DNA of 64,000 bases from Litoditis marina (lineage: Eukaryota > Nematoda > Chromadorea > Rhabditida > Rhabditidae): assembly GCA_964036275.1 (NCBI GenBank), contig OZ038435.1:26703521-26767520 (forward strand), in the 5' to 3' direction. The position numbers were made by a program, and so were the translations under genes. The notes under the pieces were generated by a model. The model was not told where the DNA came from and made no database searches. It saw nothing but the letters and a program-made list of their open reading frames with translations. Positions 34,060-47,400 of this stretch are shown one piece after another; the first letter of the stretch is position 1, and every line of letters starts with the position of its first letter.

Positions 34060-34836
34060 CAGGGTTCGAGACGCAAAGAGCCGCGTTTTACCAAAGCGCG
34101 GCGTTTTGTGGCGTCCAACCGCTAATTGCTTAGCTATCAGCACGCTAATAGCCGTAGCAGGGTGCAAGTAGCGAGCAAGTAGCCGCGCTTAACAATGCAA
34201 TCCGCCGAGTTTATTTGAAATCATTCTAATATTCACCAAAAGATGTTCTCCTCAAAAATAGTTTTTGTTCATGTTTTTACAACCATAGCTCTAAATGATA
34301 TACATATCTGATATGCATATTATCTTCGCTAGTGGAAAAGTACCTCAAACTTGGGTAATTGAACCGAAACGATCTGGGTTTTGTCAGACCTACTGCGCAG
34401 ACGTCCGTATATAATTCGGGTTTCGAAATTTTTGATAATCATCAGAAAAACTTTCCACCGTTATTTTTGGTGTCCAGCGGATTAAGAATTACTTTTTGGT
34501 AAAGTTCAGGTTGGATGCAACTGAATGTGTAATTACAAAAATAAACTTACTCTGGGGACATGAAGGTCGAGTGGGTAGCTACTAAATATCTTGCAAATTT
34601 AATTCAGGTTGAGGAGGTAATCCAAGATTTTGATGTTATTATTGAACTGTTATCTGATATAACCATATTAACTTTTCTATCAGCTCTGTATGAATCGCTG
34701 TAATGTGCCTGCAATCAGCTCCTTTTGCGCAGCAAAGTGCGGCTCATAATAAACGCCGCTATTTGCGCACTAGTCGCGGCGTCTATCGGCTGAACGCGGC
34801 GCTTATTATACGCGGCTATTTGCGTCCCGAACCCTG
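34060..34836. mobile_element. hAT-like non-autonomous element, block B only
   Basis: The element begins CAGGGTTCGAGACGCAAA and ends TTTGCGTCCCGAACCCTG, a good terminal inverted repeat with the CAGGG start typical of hAT elements. The subterminal regions are GC-rich (GCGGCG words) and the centre is AT-rich. No transposase frame. The matching place in block A (near 3010) is uninterrupted, so it entered after the duplication. The expected 8-bp target duplication is not clear. Confidence 0.72.
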
Positions 34837-34931
34837 TGCAGTGTATTTTTGTTTTCTCTGGCCACGAATATAGCTGGAGTACCTTTCCCACCTTTTCAAA
34901 AGACAAGAAAATATAAGACGTGTCAAATAAA

Positions 34932-34937
34932 TTTATT
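34932..34937 (-). promoter_or_regulatory. Candidate poly(A) signal, cyclase copy 2
   Basis: AATAAA on the minus strand, at the same relative place as 3101 in block A. Confidence 0.3.
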
Positions 34938-35489
34938 ACAAGCATGAAAAGATCACAGAGATTGCAGACCCGTAGCAGATAATGTTGGAAACAAAGATTA
35001 CGTTTTTCTGTACATCACAAACACAATAAATACGTTCTATAAGTGCGATGAACCCAGTTGGCGAGGATCGATTCTGACTAGAAGCAATGCGAGATTGAAA
35101 ACGTAGAGAATAAGAATAGAAAGAGAAACAACGCTGAAGTTATACTACTAGTTGAATGCATAGTCACGTGAAACGTGTAAATAAAGTGAAGAAAAAATTA
35201 TGGTGCATTCACGTCTCACGTGACTATTCAGTTAAGCTATGAGGAAAATTTGGAAAGCATACAGTTTTCACCATTTCACAAGAATTAAACTAAGAGCGCG
35301 GATTACCTCACGGTTTACGTCATTTTTGACAGAAAAGTCTGGAAATGCTATCATTGCTTTTGAAAGAGTGAAAAAGTTTTCTATCACAATACCCTCTCAT
35401 ATCACTGACGTTTAATACCGGTACCAATCACATAGTGTGCCTAGACTGAAGGGGACTCAATTCTTTCCAACGCCATTCCAGATGACGGG

Positions 35490-38400
35490 TTAAAACTCGT
35501 CCGTCTTCATAAAATACGTGGTCATCAATCCCTTGCCCTTCACGTTGATTTCACCACGACACTCGAATTCGAAACCAAATGGTTCGAGAATGGCCCGCGT
35601 CTCCTCGGTTACCTGGAACCATTTAGGTTACACAGCGGAAGTGAAGGCACAGTAAACCAAATCCCCCTACGAAACATGATTATTAATCAAAACTGTCTTG
35701 CAGTCGAGACTACAAACCTAATTTGGTGAATTTCTATCTTTAGAGGCAAATATAATAAACAACTGCCAATGTTTGAGTTCGCCAGAATTATCGAATTTCG
35801 ACCGGACATCAACGGCATAAAACTACAAACCCAGCGGAATCGGAAACATATAGACGTCCACTGTTTTGAAAAGAGCGAATTCTTTATTCCCATTTTTACC
35901 TGTATTTTCCCAGGTACCCCAGAACTGTCCATTCTGCTGGCCACATTGACAGAGTTTCCCCAAATATCGTAATGGGGCTTCCAGACCCCAATCACTCCGG
36001 CGACCACTGGACCAACGTTGATTCCTGGAAGTTTTATGAATAAAATCCAACTACAGAAGACTTAGGATGGAACAACAACATCACGTGATAACCTACCTAA
36101 TGTTTTGTTCGTTCATATTTTTTTAGTTTGAAATTTTGATACTCATAGAATAGAATAGATTTATTCGCGATTTAACACGCGACTTCCACATAGTATGTGG
36201 CAGTCCAAATGAGTGAATATAGAATAAGTGGAGAATGAAAACGGTATGTTCACCCTGTTACGCGCACATAATATTACCAGCAATTGAGCAGCGCTGGACG
36301 ACGGTGGTTGAACCAAATAGTTTGTGGGATACTAGTCACTTTGAAAGAGACTCATACAGTATTCATTTTTCCAAGGCCGTTATTTTCCACACCCCATCAC
36401 GGCTATTACGTGAATGTATACTTGTAAACACGAACGGAATCTAGTGTAACATTATGCATTGTTGCAGAAAGTTTTACCAGATACACTACATATGAAAACT
36501 TCCAAAAACATAATTACCGGTAAAACTCCTGCTATCACTACTTATGACAGCTTTCTTAATAGCACGAAGCAGAGTGATGAAGAACATTATCGGTACAATC
36601 ACCACTTACCAATACGTAGATTGAAATTGTTGAAGCTGTGTTCATTGATGGCCTGGATCTTCGACAACAACTCTTTGGCGAAGTTGGCTACGGCCACAAC
36701 ATGAAGGTTATCGTCCGTCTGGAAATATCGGATTGTGGGGAGCTGTGATATTCCGAATATTTCTTACTACTGAAGGTCCTGATTCGGATTTTGAGCTTTC
36801 GAGAAACAAGTTCGGTTTGAACTTCAAAGAGAAATGCATTTTTTAGTGTACACTATTTTTTCTCGTCTTTTAAAACCCCTTCGATTTGATATTGAGCCAA
36901 TTTTTTAGCCTATCACGGTTAAGAAGCTCAATTTATATTGTGTGTTCCGTTGTTCTATCCAACTGAGGGCCAATTCTATGTGTAACCGGTTTTTTTCGGT
37001 AACCCGTTTTTTGGTGACCGTTTCCCAGGTTACCTCACAGGTAACCGGTAGGTAACCTAAAACAGAATTCCGGTTACCGACCAAACGCAAAAATCACATT
37101 TTTCGTTAAAACAAAACAGGTAAACGGTTTTTTGATGTCCGATTAACAACCGGTTACCTACTGAGGTAACCCGAAACATAGGTTACCAAAAACCGGTTAG
37201 GTTACCGAAAAAACCCTGTCACATATAGAATTCACCCCAACTGAGGGCCGCGCGGCTTCACATGACAATGAAAAGGACTATACCTTTCCCGCCAGCCCGC
37301 TGGCAGCCATGTATGTAGTGGAAATGGTCTTGATCTTTTCGATGCATTTGAACTCGTCCCGATCAAGTAGCTGAAACAGTTATTATTTAATTATTCATCT
37401 ACATCCACCTAAATTGGCACTCGCTTATAAGAAAAATTCCAAATGCGAGAAAAAGCGTTTATGATTGTTTAATATCACGAAACATAAAACCCTTAGTTAG
37501 CCATTCAGAATGTACAGACTTTCAATTCAACTTTTCCATAAGCTATAATTCCCACTCGGTACCTGAAGAGTTACACACTCACCTCGTCGAAGTCAGAGAT
37601 GATTTCGTTGAGGAGACGCAGACACTCCACTCCCTCATTGTTCGCGTCCAATTCCATGTAGAACTTGCTGAAGTCGCTGATAGTGATGAATGCGATACAC
37701 GCGTTCTCACGTGCCTGGAAATTTGAACGTGTCTAAGGCATCAGAAAACGTTATATCACAAAATTATAGTGAACATGTTCTTTTCTCTAAAACAGGGCTG
37801 TTCAAGGACAAACTGAATGATCCACAAGACATTGTAGTGATAATAAACATTATGTTAAAGAAGGACGATTATTTGATCCATCCCCACCCTTCAGTCCTCC
37901 AAACTGCAATACATTTTTCAATTGCAGTTTAAAGAACCGTTGACACGGGATTGGCCCACATAATCGTCCTGCTTTAAAAATGTTTTTTTTTTCAAAAATG
38001 GTTGAATGGATTTCCAAAAAAAACACGCACCTCGTGATACAGATCCTTTCCCTTGACATTGATCTTGTCTTCCAGGAAATGTTTGGCCACGTGAGAGGGG
38101 AGAATATTCTCCAACACACTTCGATTCTGAGCATGACGACGTTTCATCTCCAACTGCTCGTCCAGAGCCTTTAATTTTTTTTGTATAAAAAAAACAGTAG
38201 GTTGGAAACTCTACTTATTCGAAATTCGGGTAGCGGCGGGATTTGAATGTGAGAAAATAGTGTTTCAAGGAAGAGACGCAGGAGAGGAACAGTCTTACGG
38301 AAGATGTCTGCAACTCATAGACTCTGCTGTAGTTAGTAATACTAAAAATAATATGTATATGTGGTCCTTCCAGTAATAGCACATAATAATATTCTTCCGT

Positions 38401-41400
38401 GAAACAGAAAAACTAAAGTTGAATTGTGCCCCAGTAAATTATTAGAATCAATCATGGCAACAGTTCTTGAACTCTGGATTCTGGAAGCTTATCTAAACCT
38501 TTCAAAATTCAGTTCACCTGTAGTTTCCAAATGAAGTCATATCTTGATATGAGCTCCGATCGTCTACTCTGCATTACAATCAAGACGACTGCAAAGATTG
38601 CGGTGATGGTAAAGAAGATCCGCAAGTCATCCAAGGCGCTGTAGGACCTGAAAAAAAAGTGAAAAGTTTAGTTAATAATATGCTACTCACACCTGCGTAT
38701 GTGTACTAGAAGATCCCGGCACCTGCATCCCATCCTGAGTCTCCTCAAACATACGCTATTTCTCTGCTCTAACATCCCGCCGGGATGTAAGAGACGAGAA
38801 ATAGTGAGGCAGAGCGAGAGACGCAGGATAGGATGAGGGTGCCGGGATCTTCTAGCATACGTACTCTCGTGTTTCATTTACATATCAGGAATTACAAACA
38901 GCAGGGCATCAAACTGCAAACGGAGAAGTGGTCGATACATTGTACCGTGTCACCCTGCTAGTTATTGAGCGAACAGTATATACTCTGTTCCACCAATCCA
39001 TGTCCTTCTACAGTAACCCATCAAATACTTGGGAGGCATTTTCTAATGAACAGTTCATTATGTACCACGTGGATAAGTGTATTCTGGCACATGACCAGTT
39101 CAGGGTTTAGTTCTGGGTTCAGTTCAGACTCAGTGCGGCATCTTCATAGAGCTGTACTAATGTTCACCATGCCTATACTGGGAGTCAACTGAATAGTCAC
39201 GTAAAGTTAACATTCTAATGAGGAATCGTGCTCTTTGTCATTACACGTTTCTGAGTTATGCTGTGTTTAACATTTTTCACGTGACTGTACACGACTAACA
39301 GTATAAAGTTCATTTCATCAATTATTCTCGTATGATAGCGCGAATATATTCTCTAGTACGGTTGATATTGACGTTGTGTGACACAAAAGTGTGCTTTAAA
39401 GTAATAGTAGTGTTCTCATCTTTTACATTAACACAGAAAATAAATAACACACAAAATAATGTGACTTACTCGCAATATGTGGATAGCTGTTCTGTTAAGG
39501 TGCCATTATCTTGAACCATCGGATGTGCCTAAAACAACATCGATACTATTTTCGTACTTTTTCTCGTTCACGTATTCAGAAAATATAGTTGCAGGCTACC
39601 TACAAAAATGTGAAAAAAAACTCAATCCGACACTTAAAACTACATTGGCGAACCACTAGAGCAGAACTTACACCGACCAATGACTTCAGCAAATCGATAA
39701 TTTGATACAAAGTGACAAAACTAACCTCCATCCACAGTTTGAACTCGCGGTTATTCAGCTGAGCTGGTGGAAGAGTCCACATGAACACCATACCCATGCA
39801 GCACAAGAACATCACCATCGCAATCTATAATAGATTATAGGAGACCGGAGAGCAACATGGTTTCTCGTGAAATGCTGTATTCTTCTTTTGATTGGACGCG
39901 TTGCGTGTCGCGCGGTATTGTCATGTGAATGTCACGTGCACTGATCAAACTAATATACGAGTTGCTTGTGCTCTCTGCTCTCAATAAAAATAAAAGTAGC
40001 CCGGAACAGAACGTCTGCTCAAGTTGAGTTCCAGTCTCCTTTAATTAACTGTGTTAGACAAGAGAACAGTGTAATCACGTATAACGTCAAACTTGTTGTT
40101 TCATACATGAGCACATGAACTATTGAGCAGTGGTTCTGCAGTTGGTTCTTTTACAGAATGAGCGAGTGAAGTTATCGGAATGGTATCTAGGAACGTGAAA
40201 AAATCAACACGTGTGCACATTACCACGGTACGGTCTAGAATTGAATGCTTCACGTGAACCGACATCCGACTAGCAGCAAATCGTACCTTCGACGTAGAGA
40301 GTAGGGCGAGATAGACGCACGAAGACAGAAGCAGCAGTAGATACGTCTCGAAAATCAACTGAAATAAATGTAGTAGTTTCGTAGTCTAGGTGGAAGTTAT
40401 CACTTACGTTCTATTACAATTCTAAAAATAACAGAAGTTGAGTTGAACTCAATTTTGTAGGTTTTGAACCTGGGAAAATTGTTCAAAACTCAAAACTGAC
40501 CTCAGCGTTTCCACTGGGAATGGTTGTATTGCACGATGAGCCATGCGTAATCGCGCCCCCGTCCGAACACTCAAAAGTGCACGAATCGTCGGCCACTGAC
40601 TGGAAATCAAACACTTTTCTCGGAAAACTATAGTTTGACCCACGGAGGGATAAAACTACAATCACCCTGTGGCAATACGAATTCAGATAGTGGGGGTAAA
40701 ACTTTAGTATCCCCCTTCTCTGATACGTATGAGTTGTTTGCACAAAAGAACTTCCAAATAAGCAGAGCAAAATCAAACAGCTTCGCTTGTCAGATCTCGA
40801 TAATGGGAACATTTGACACAGAGCTTTGTTGAGTATTTGAGGTTCATAGTACGTATTTCAGAGATAATGTTGCGATGGAATGTATTCAACAATACAAAAT
40901 CCCTTACCACCATAACAAATGCGTTTGTGAGCAGGACGATGGCGAATATGCAGGTTATGCGGAAGCCGCGCGAGCAGTTCAGCCGCTTCTCACCGCGTTT
41001 CGCGTTTCGCAACTGGAAATAAAACTAGATACATCTGAATTGTGGTTTGATCATGGAATGAACCATAACTGCACAATGTTGCCCAAACACACAATGATCG
41101 AAATAAAAACATTCAACGGTGACACACAAAAAGAAAAGAATGACTATATACAGGCTTTTCGGAAACAATTGAAAAATTTCCTCTAAATGTAGAACGAAAG
41201 AGATTGAATATGAGAAATGGGTATTTTCGAAATAAAAAAGCCTACCATGAATGACTTGGTGGTGACGTAGGCAATGATTGAGAATAGAACGACGGCTGAT
41301 CCTAGCACCACAGAATACATGACTATCGATCTGGAAGACAGAGGTTCAAATCTACTCCCCTGAGTGACAAATATTGTAGTTTGTAGTTTGATTTCGATAC

Positions 41401-44400
41401 ACGTTGTTATTCTCGAATTTCGGCCACGAATGAACGGGATCAGAATGAGAACAGAAAAATTGGACAATATACACCGTACAGACTTGCATTGGAAACAGCA
41501 AACTCTCGGTTCCTATCAATTTTCACTCGTTTCACTGTTGTAGTTCGATTAGGCATCGAAGGCTTGGTACAATACTCACCCTAAATTTGCGATAGACAGT
41601 GTTGCGCAGGCTAGAATAAACACCATAAGATAACAGCAGATTTGAATGAGAAAGGCAGCTTCCTTGATTTCCAGAAACTGAAAAAATATCATCAGTACTA
41701 AAAGCAACCTTTTTTCTTGGAATGCCAGTAGCCGTCACAGAAAGTTTTTTCCAACTCTTTCAGTGGCAAACCAGATTTTGGCTCCACTTATAAGAATGAA
41801 AAATATTGTAGTTTGATATTTATACGTAATACTTTGGCAACCCGATTAGAAGTGCACAAACCTTTATTGAATACCTTGTGAATAGGAACTCTCACCTTCT
41901 TCTCAACATTTCCTTCTTTGAAGCGTAGTGTGATTCGATCACAATGCGTTTGACGCCAAGACTCCTTGTTTATTGCCTGTAAAGGGTAATAAAAAGCATA
42001 AATAAAAGTTTGAATGAGAAATAAGAGAAATAGTATCCATAATCTCACCGGTAACAGTTTCTAGATCCGTTTTTTTAAATTGTATTCATACTTTTCTAGT
42101 TTTGTATGCTGTCCGCATGAACGAATTTGTTTTCACTTGGATCTAGATGAACCCAGTTTTATCATCAGTAGTGTATGTAACCCAATCGTCGCACGTCATC
42201 CAATCGTCGCATCTTCTATTCTACTGTCTAAGACGTGACACTCTTTAGCGGGATGACACCAATTCGTCGCATGTCCCCAAAAGAGAGTCTTAGACAGTAG
42301 AATAGAAGATGCGACGATTGGGTTACATACACTACTATCATCAAATTAATAAGGAAAAGTTTAGTTGCATACCGAGGGAGTCCACGTACAAGAACTATAC
42401 CTGTATTCCCTGACTCAGGTGAGACTCAACATCGTCCTTTAGCGGTTTCATCGGCTTCACGGCATGTCTAAACGAAAAATTGCTTATAAAAAAAGAAGGA
42501 GTTCAGCAGCATAGTCATCTTTCAGCGTTTTTTCAGCTGGTGAATTCCGAATGAGAAAAGATTTCACTTTTTTTTACATTACCTCCATAGAAAATCCATA
42601 TAAACAGGGAGAAGGGAGAGGGTAGGAAAAAGAGAGAGAGAAAAAGAAAGAGAGAAAGAGAAAAAGAGGGAAAGAGAGAGAGAGAAAAAGAAAGAGAGAA
42701 AGAGAGAAAGAGGGAAAGAGAGAGAGAGAGAGAGAAACATACCGCAAGCTGGGTCCTCGTTGAATACTCGGAGCATATCCCGTAAGACGCAATTCTTTCG
42801 CCGTCTGAAAGTGTTAGGTTTCATCGGATCTAGTTCTGTGATTCTGACAAAATTCTTGAAAACACTTTCTGCGTTCCACCAATCGGTAAACGAAGTGCAC
42901 GGCTATTCTGTTCCAATTTTAGTTCCGGTGAATTTTTTCCGAGCGTCGAGGCCTGACTTGTATTTGAGAGCAAACTACAAGTTCTGTAGTCTACAACCCA
43001 GACTCGAAAAACCTACTTTAGACTTGCAGCCCGATTGTACCCGACAGCCTCTTGGAAGACAGCCGTTGTCTTTGTAGAAGGCTCTTTTCCTTCAACTCCC
43101 AGCGCTCTTTTGACGCCAACAACACCTTTACACAACACCCAGTGATACGGGGAAAACATCTTGTATTATGTTGTATAACCTAAATCGAACCTGTCGGTGA
43201 TTCTGGTTATGTGGTGTCGGCTGTCGGTTCTTGGCCTCTACGACCAGCCACGTTTCCACGTTGTGTTCCGCTAGGAACTTTGACCTATCCCGTCCGTTTC
43301 CGTCCTCAACTATGTACGCTCCGTGTAAAGCATCCAATGTGGCCTTTGTTATGTGCACACGGCTGGAAATATTGTTTTTATAGAAAAGTAATATAATAAT
43401 AACCAGAAAAGTGATTATAACAAACGTGTTATACTAGAATTAAATTGAATAGTCACGTAAAGATAGCATTCTAATGAGGCATAGTGCACTTTTTCATTGT
43501 ACGTTTCTGAGTTGTGCTGTGTTCAACAGTTCCACGTGACTGTGCAATTGACTAACAGTACACCATGCACGCTCTCCAGAATGCTAAACACAGCGAGTTT
43601 CGAGTCTCTTACTGAGTTCCTGGAGTCAAAGTCACAAATCAATCGATTGAAATCGTTGGTTTTCTAGAAGCCACGAAAATTGCACCAGTTCAATGAAAAA
43701 AAGAGATAGATGGACTTGTAGAATGATCATGTTTCGAAGTGACTACTAACATTGAGAAGCCGAGCCAGTTCTGATATATACTCTTCGATATAGTGAGTCT
43801 TTGAAGCCGCCTATATTGGTAGTGGGTCGGATATCTGTTTGACCTAGGTGTAAAATGTTTGACCTACGTTTACAGATGAAAATTGTGATTAACGTACCCG
43901 GGTAATCCACCGCCTTCCATGTGATTAGCTAGTGTGACGTCATCAGACCACACATCGAACTGCCACTTCTTGAGGCCCAGAACTCCACAATGAGCACGAC
44001 CAGAGTGGATCCCCACGCGCATGTTCACGTTCACACGTGTCATTTCACGTACCAGCCTAGAAATTTCCGTCAACTTCTCACTTATCACACCAGTGCTTGT
44101 TTAGTTACAGTTCAAGTTATAGTAGAGAGTTTGATATCAGATACTATTGAAGCAGGACGGTTATGTGGACCAATTCCGTGTCAACGGTCCTTTGAACCGC
44201 AATTGAACAATGTATTGCAGTTTAAAGGACCGAGGCGTTGGGATCGGTCCACACAATCGTCCTTCTTTAAAAAAATTGCATTTTACACAACATCAAACTT
44301 ACTCTGGGTTGTTTTGTTGACAATTGTTTAGAAATGAAAAGAATACAGTGAAAAAACGTGAAAAAACGAACTTGATGGCTTCAATCATGTCGAGACCCAT

Positions 44401-47400
44401 TTCTACCGTATTAGCCGCGTGGTCCGGAACACTATCCGGCAGACCGGATACGCAATAGTAACAGTCGCCCAGAATCTGAAAAGTTAAATGGTATAACAAT
44501 AAAAACTAAGAATTCGAAATGAGAAGACAACAATTTATTTCCAAACTCATATTATTTGGGGAAAAACCATACTGTTCTGGTGAACAGTGAATAAACCGAA
44601 GGCTAAACTTCTGGTGAAATAGACCCATAAAATTATCACGCGTGCAACGTGAACGACTGTTGAACAGATTTCGCAGCAACTACTGATCATAGCAAATACT
44701 ACCTAAGTATAGACCTTCGACAAAAACGTTAGTTCATATAAAATTACTGCAGAGACAATGGGGGAAGAGGAGGGTGCAGACTGTGAGAGAGGGTGGAAGA
44801 TTGACCTTGATTCGCATGCAGTTGTGCTGATTGGCGAGGGCATCGAACCTGGCGAACAGTTCGTTCAGCATGAGCACCAGCTCCTCGGCGGTGTACTCCG
44901 AGGCCAGATTCGTGAAGCCACAGATGTCAGCGAACAGGATGCTGAACAACTTTGGTGAGAAGTTTTTTCGTGTTCAGAACTACGGTCCCGCAAATATAGA
45001 AAAAAATGGGAAATCTGAGTAATTTGTTCCCTTTGCCCTTCTGTAATCAGTCACGTCGTGAAATGAGAGTGTGAACTAGAAAATAGAAAAAGACATGCTA
45101 CCACGTGATACACGTAAATCACATTCGAACGTGGCATTGTATCCACGTTGTATCATATTTTCCTTTGTTTTTAGAGACTCTCACACTTTTCACTATAATC
45201 AAAGAAACAAGATCAATGTTAGAGCAGAATATCTCAAACCTGATGTTCTCGTGTTTCCTAATGTAAATCTTGTGAAAAAGACGATCCTTCTCTCTTCCTT
45301 CCATATCTCGTTTGACCTGCAAACTTATTTTACGTATTGTTCGAATTATGAAAAACGGCAGCAACTAGCATTACTAATCATTCATGGAATCAATAGATAC
45401 GCATGTAGTAGATACTATTTTGTTAGATGTTTTTTGATATATGTCCAATGTGTTTTTCACGTGTGTTATGGTTTATGGTTGGTAACTGGAATCCTCAGAA
45501 ACAGGGCTGACCAAATATATTTCATACTGTGTTTTTATGATAGAGAAAGCGTTTATTATCACCTCGTAAGCTATATGTTTTGGTAGAACAGAGAGTAGAA
45601 TCTTTTCTTGTTTATCCAACTCTCGAACCAACATCATTCTTGTTTCAACACACTTTCTGAAAAGAAACCAAATGTTTCTGAAGGATAAAAGCATTCGCAA
45701 AGCCGTACTCAATTTTCATCAATTTGGCAAGTGAGCTTTGAAAATTGCCTGATGGGTCGCTCGATCGAATCTTACTACTCACAGTATCGCCATCGTCACA
45801 GAACTAAAGGAGGACGATTATGTGGTCCAATCGCAACGGTTCAGTCCTTTAAACTGCAATACATTTTTTCAATTGCAGTTTAGGACCGATGACACGGGAT
45901 TGGTCCACATAATCGTCCTGTTGTAAACCGTGAGCTAACAGTATGCTGTTCGTCAATAGCACCGTCACGTGAAACATTTCAAACACAGCACAACTCAGAA
46001 GCGTGCGATGACATAGTACATGATTCCTCATTAGAACTTTACGTGACTATTCAATTCACTTCTAGTATACATCTCTTTTTTGTTTTGATCCGTACAAACA
46101 ATCTTATCAAAAAATACATCAATGAATAGTTCTAGTAGTATACATGCAAACATCTGCGCACAAGAAAATATATAACAGGTGTGTTTTTGGAATGCAAATA
46201 ACTATATAAGACCGAGTTCATCAACAGTCAATAAGCTCAAAGTTTTGCGTACAAGAACCCTGAACTGCATTTCCATTAATTTTTTTACCTGGTTTCTCGA
46301 AACGTCTTCCGCTGAACCAATTCAGTTGGATAGTATACGAAAAAGCCAACAATATTGATTCCCAGGAACAGCAGAGCGTCAGATATCAACTAAAAAAGAT
46401 GAAGAACATTTTCTGCAAGTAAATGGATGAGGTCAAGATTCATGTTTTGGATTTCTAATATCTGGTTCTGTGAGGGAAATTTTGGTTTTGTTTTCGTTTC
46501 ATCGAGAATTCACAACAAATAACCAAGTATAGCTCAGGTTCTCGATGAAAGTGAAACTTTTTGAAAAATGAATTTTTTTCTAAAAATGTAGTTTGATCAC
46601 CTACACTTTGTAGTTCGTTGACATGAACTACTTGTATGCCGAGCCCGACGGCAGTTATGACAGCCGCGGCGATCATCTGAAAGACGCACGTCATATTATA
46701 CTAGAAGTAAATTGAAATATCACGTAGCATTCTAATAAGGCATTGTCCACTTTGTCATTAACGTTTGTGAGTTCTGCTGTGTTCAACAGTTTCACGTGAC
46801 TGTGGGATTGACTAACATTATAATGTTATTCAAAACTACTCTCTAATATTCATTGCACCAAACAATATTCATTGTTATAGCATCAAAAAACAGTATTTTT
46901 TATGGGAATAACTCGAGAAAGATGGTTCAATGACTGCAGTACACCTCTTTTTATATATTTTTTCGGTTCTCAGTCGGATGAAAGCTGCCATGAGGTGTTA
47001 TCTATAAGTATTCAACGACTGAGGAGCCAGACTGCAACTCAAGGTTGTTATTCCAAAAACAAGTGATTAACAGAACATTCAGCAGCGCTTTTGAAAACAC
47101 GAATTTGATTTTCGAATAACAAGTTTCGAAAAGTTGTAACAAAAGCTCAAAACTCACGGTGGGTAACAACGGAATAGGTAGAAGAGTATAACATAGAAAA
47201 ATTATCAGAATAGTCAGTGAAGCGTGCAGAATGAACGGTGCACTGATTAATAGAATCTGAAAAAACGCATTCAGAAATGTTGTTTCTCAATAGTTTCATA
47301 TTTCCTAAGTCGTTACAGAATATCTTTAGTAAATTAAATGATTGATATTTGTGAATTAATATTGAAAAACACTTACCATAGAACATACAATAACTACGGC

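Noticed and set aside
40773..41186. Overlapping plus-strand ORFs near 40.8-41.2 kb
   Set aside because: They are antisense shadows of the cyclase exon 40908-41012 (LRNAKRG...), whose minus-strand frame has family similarity and correct splice sites.
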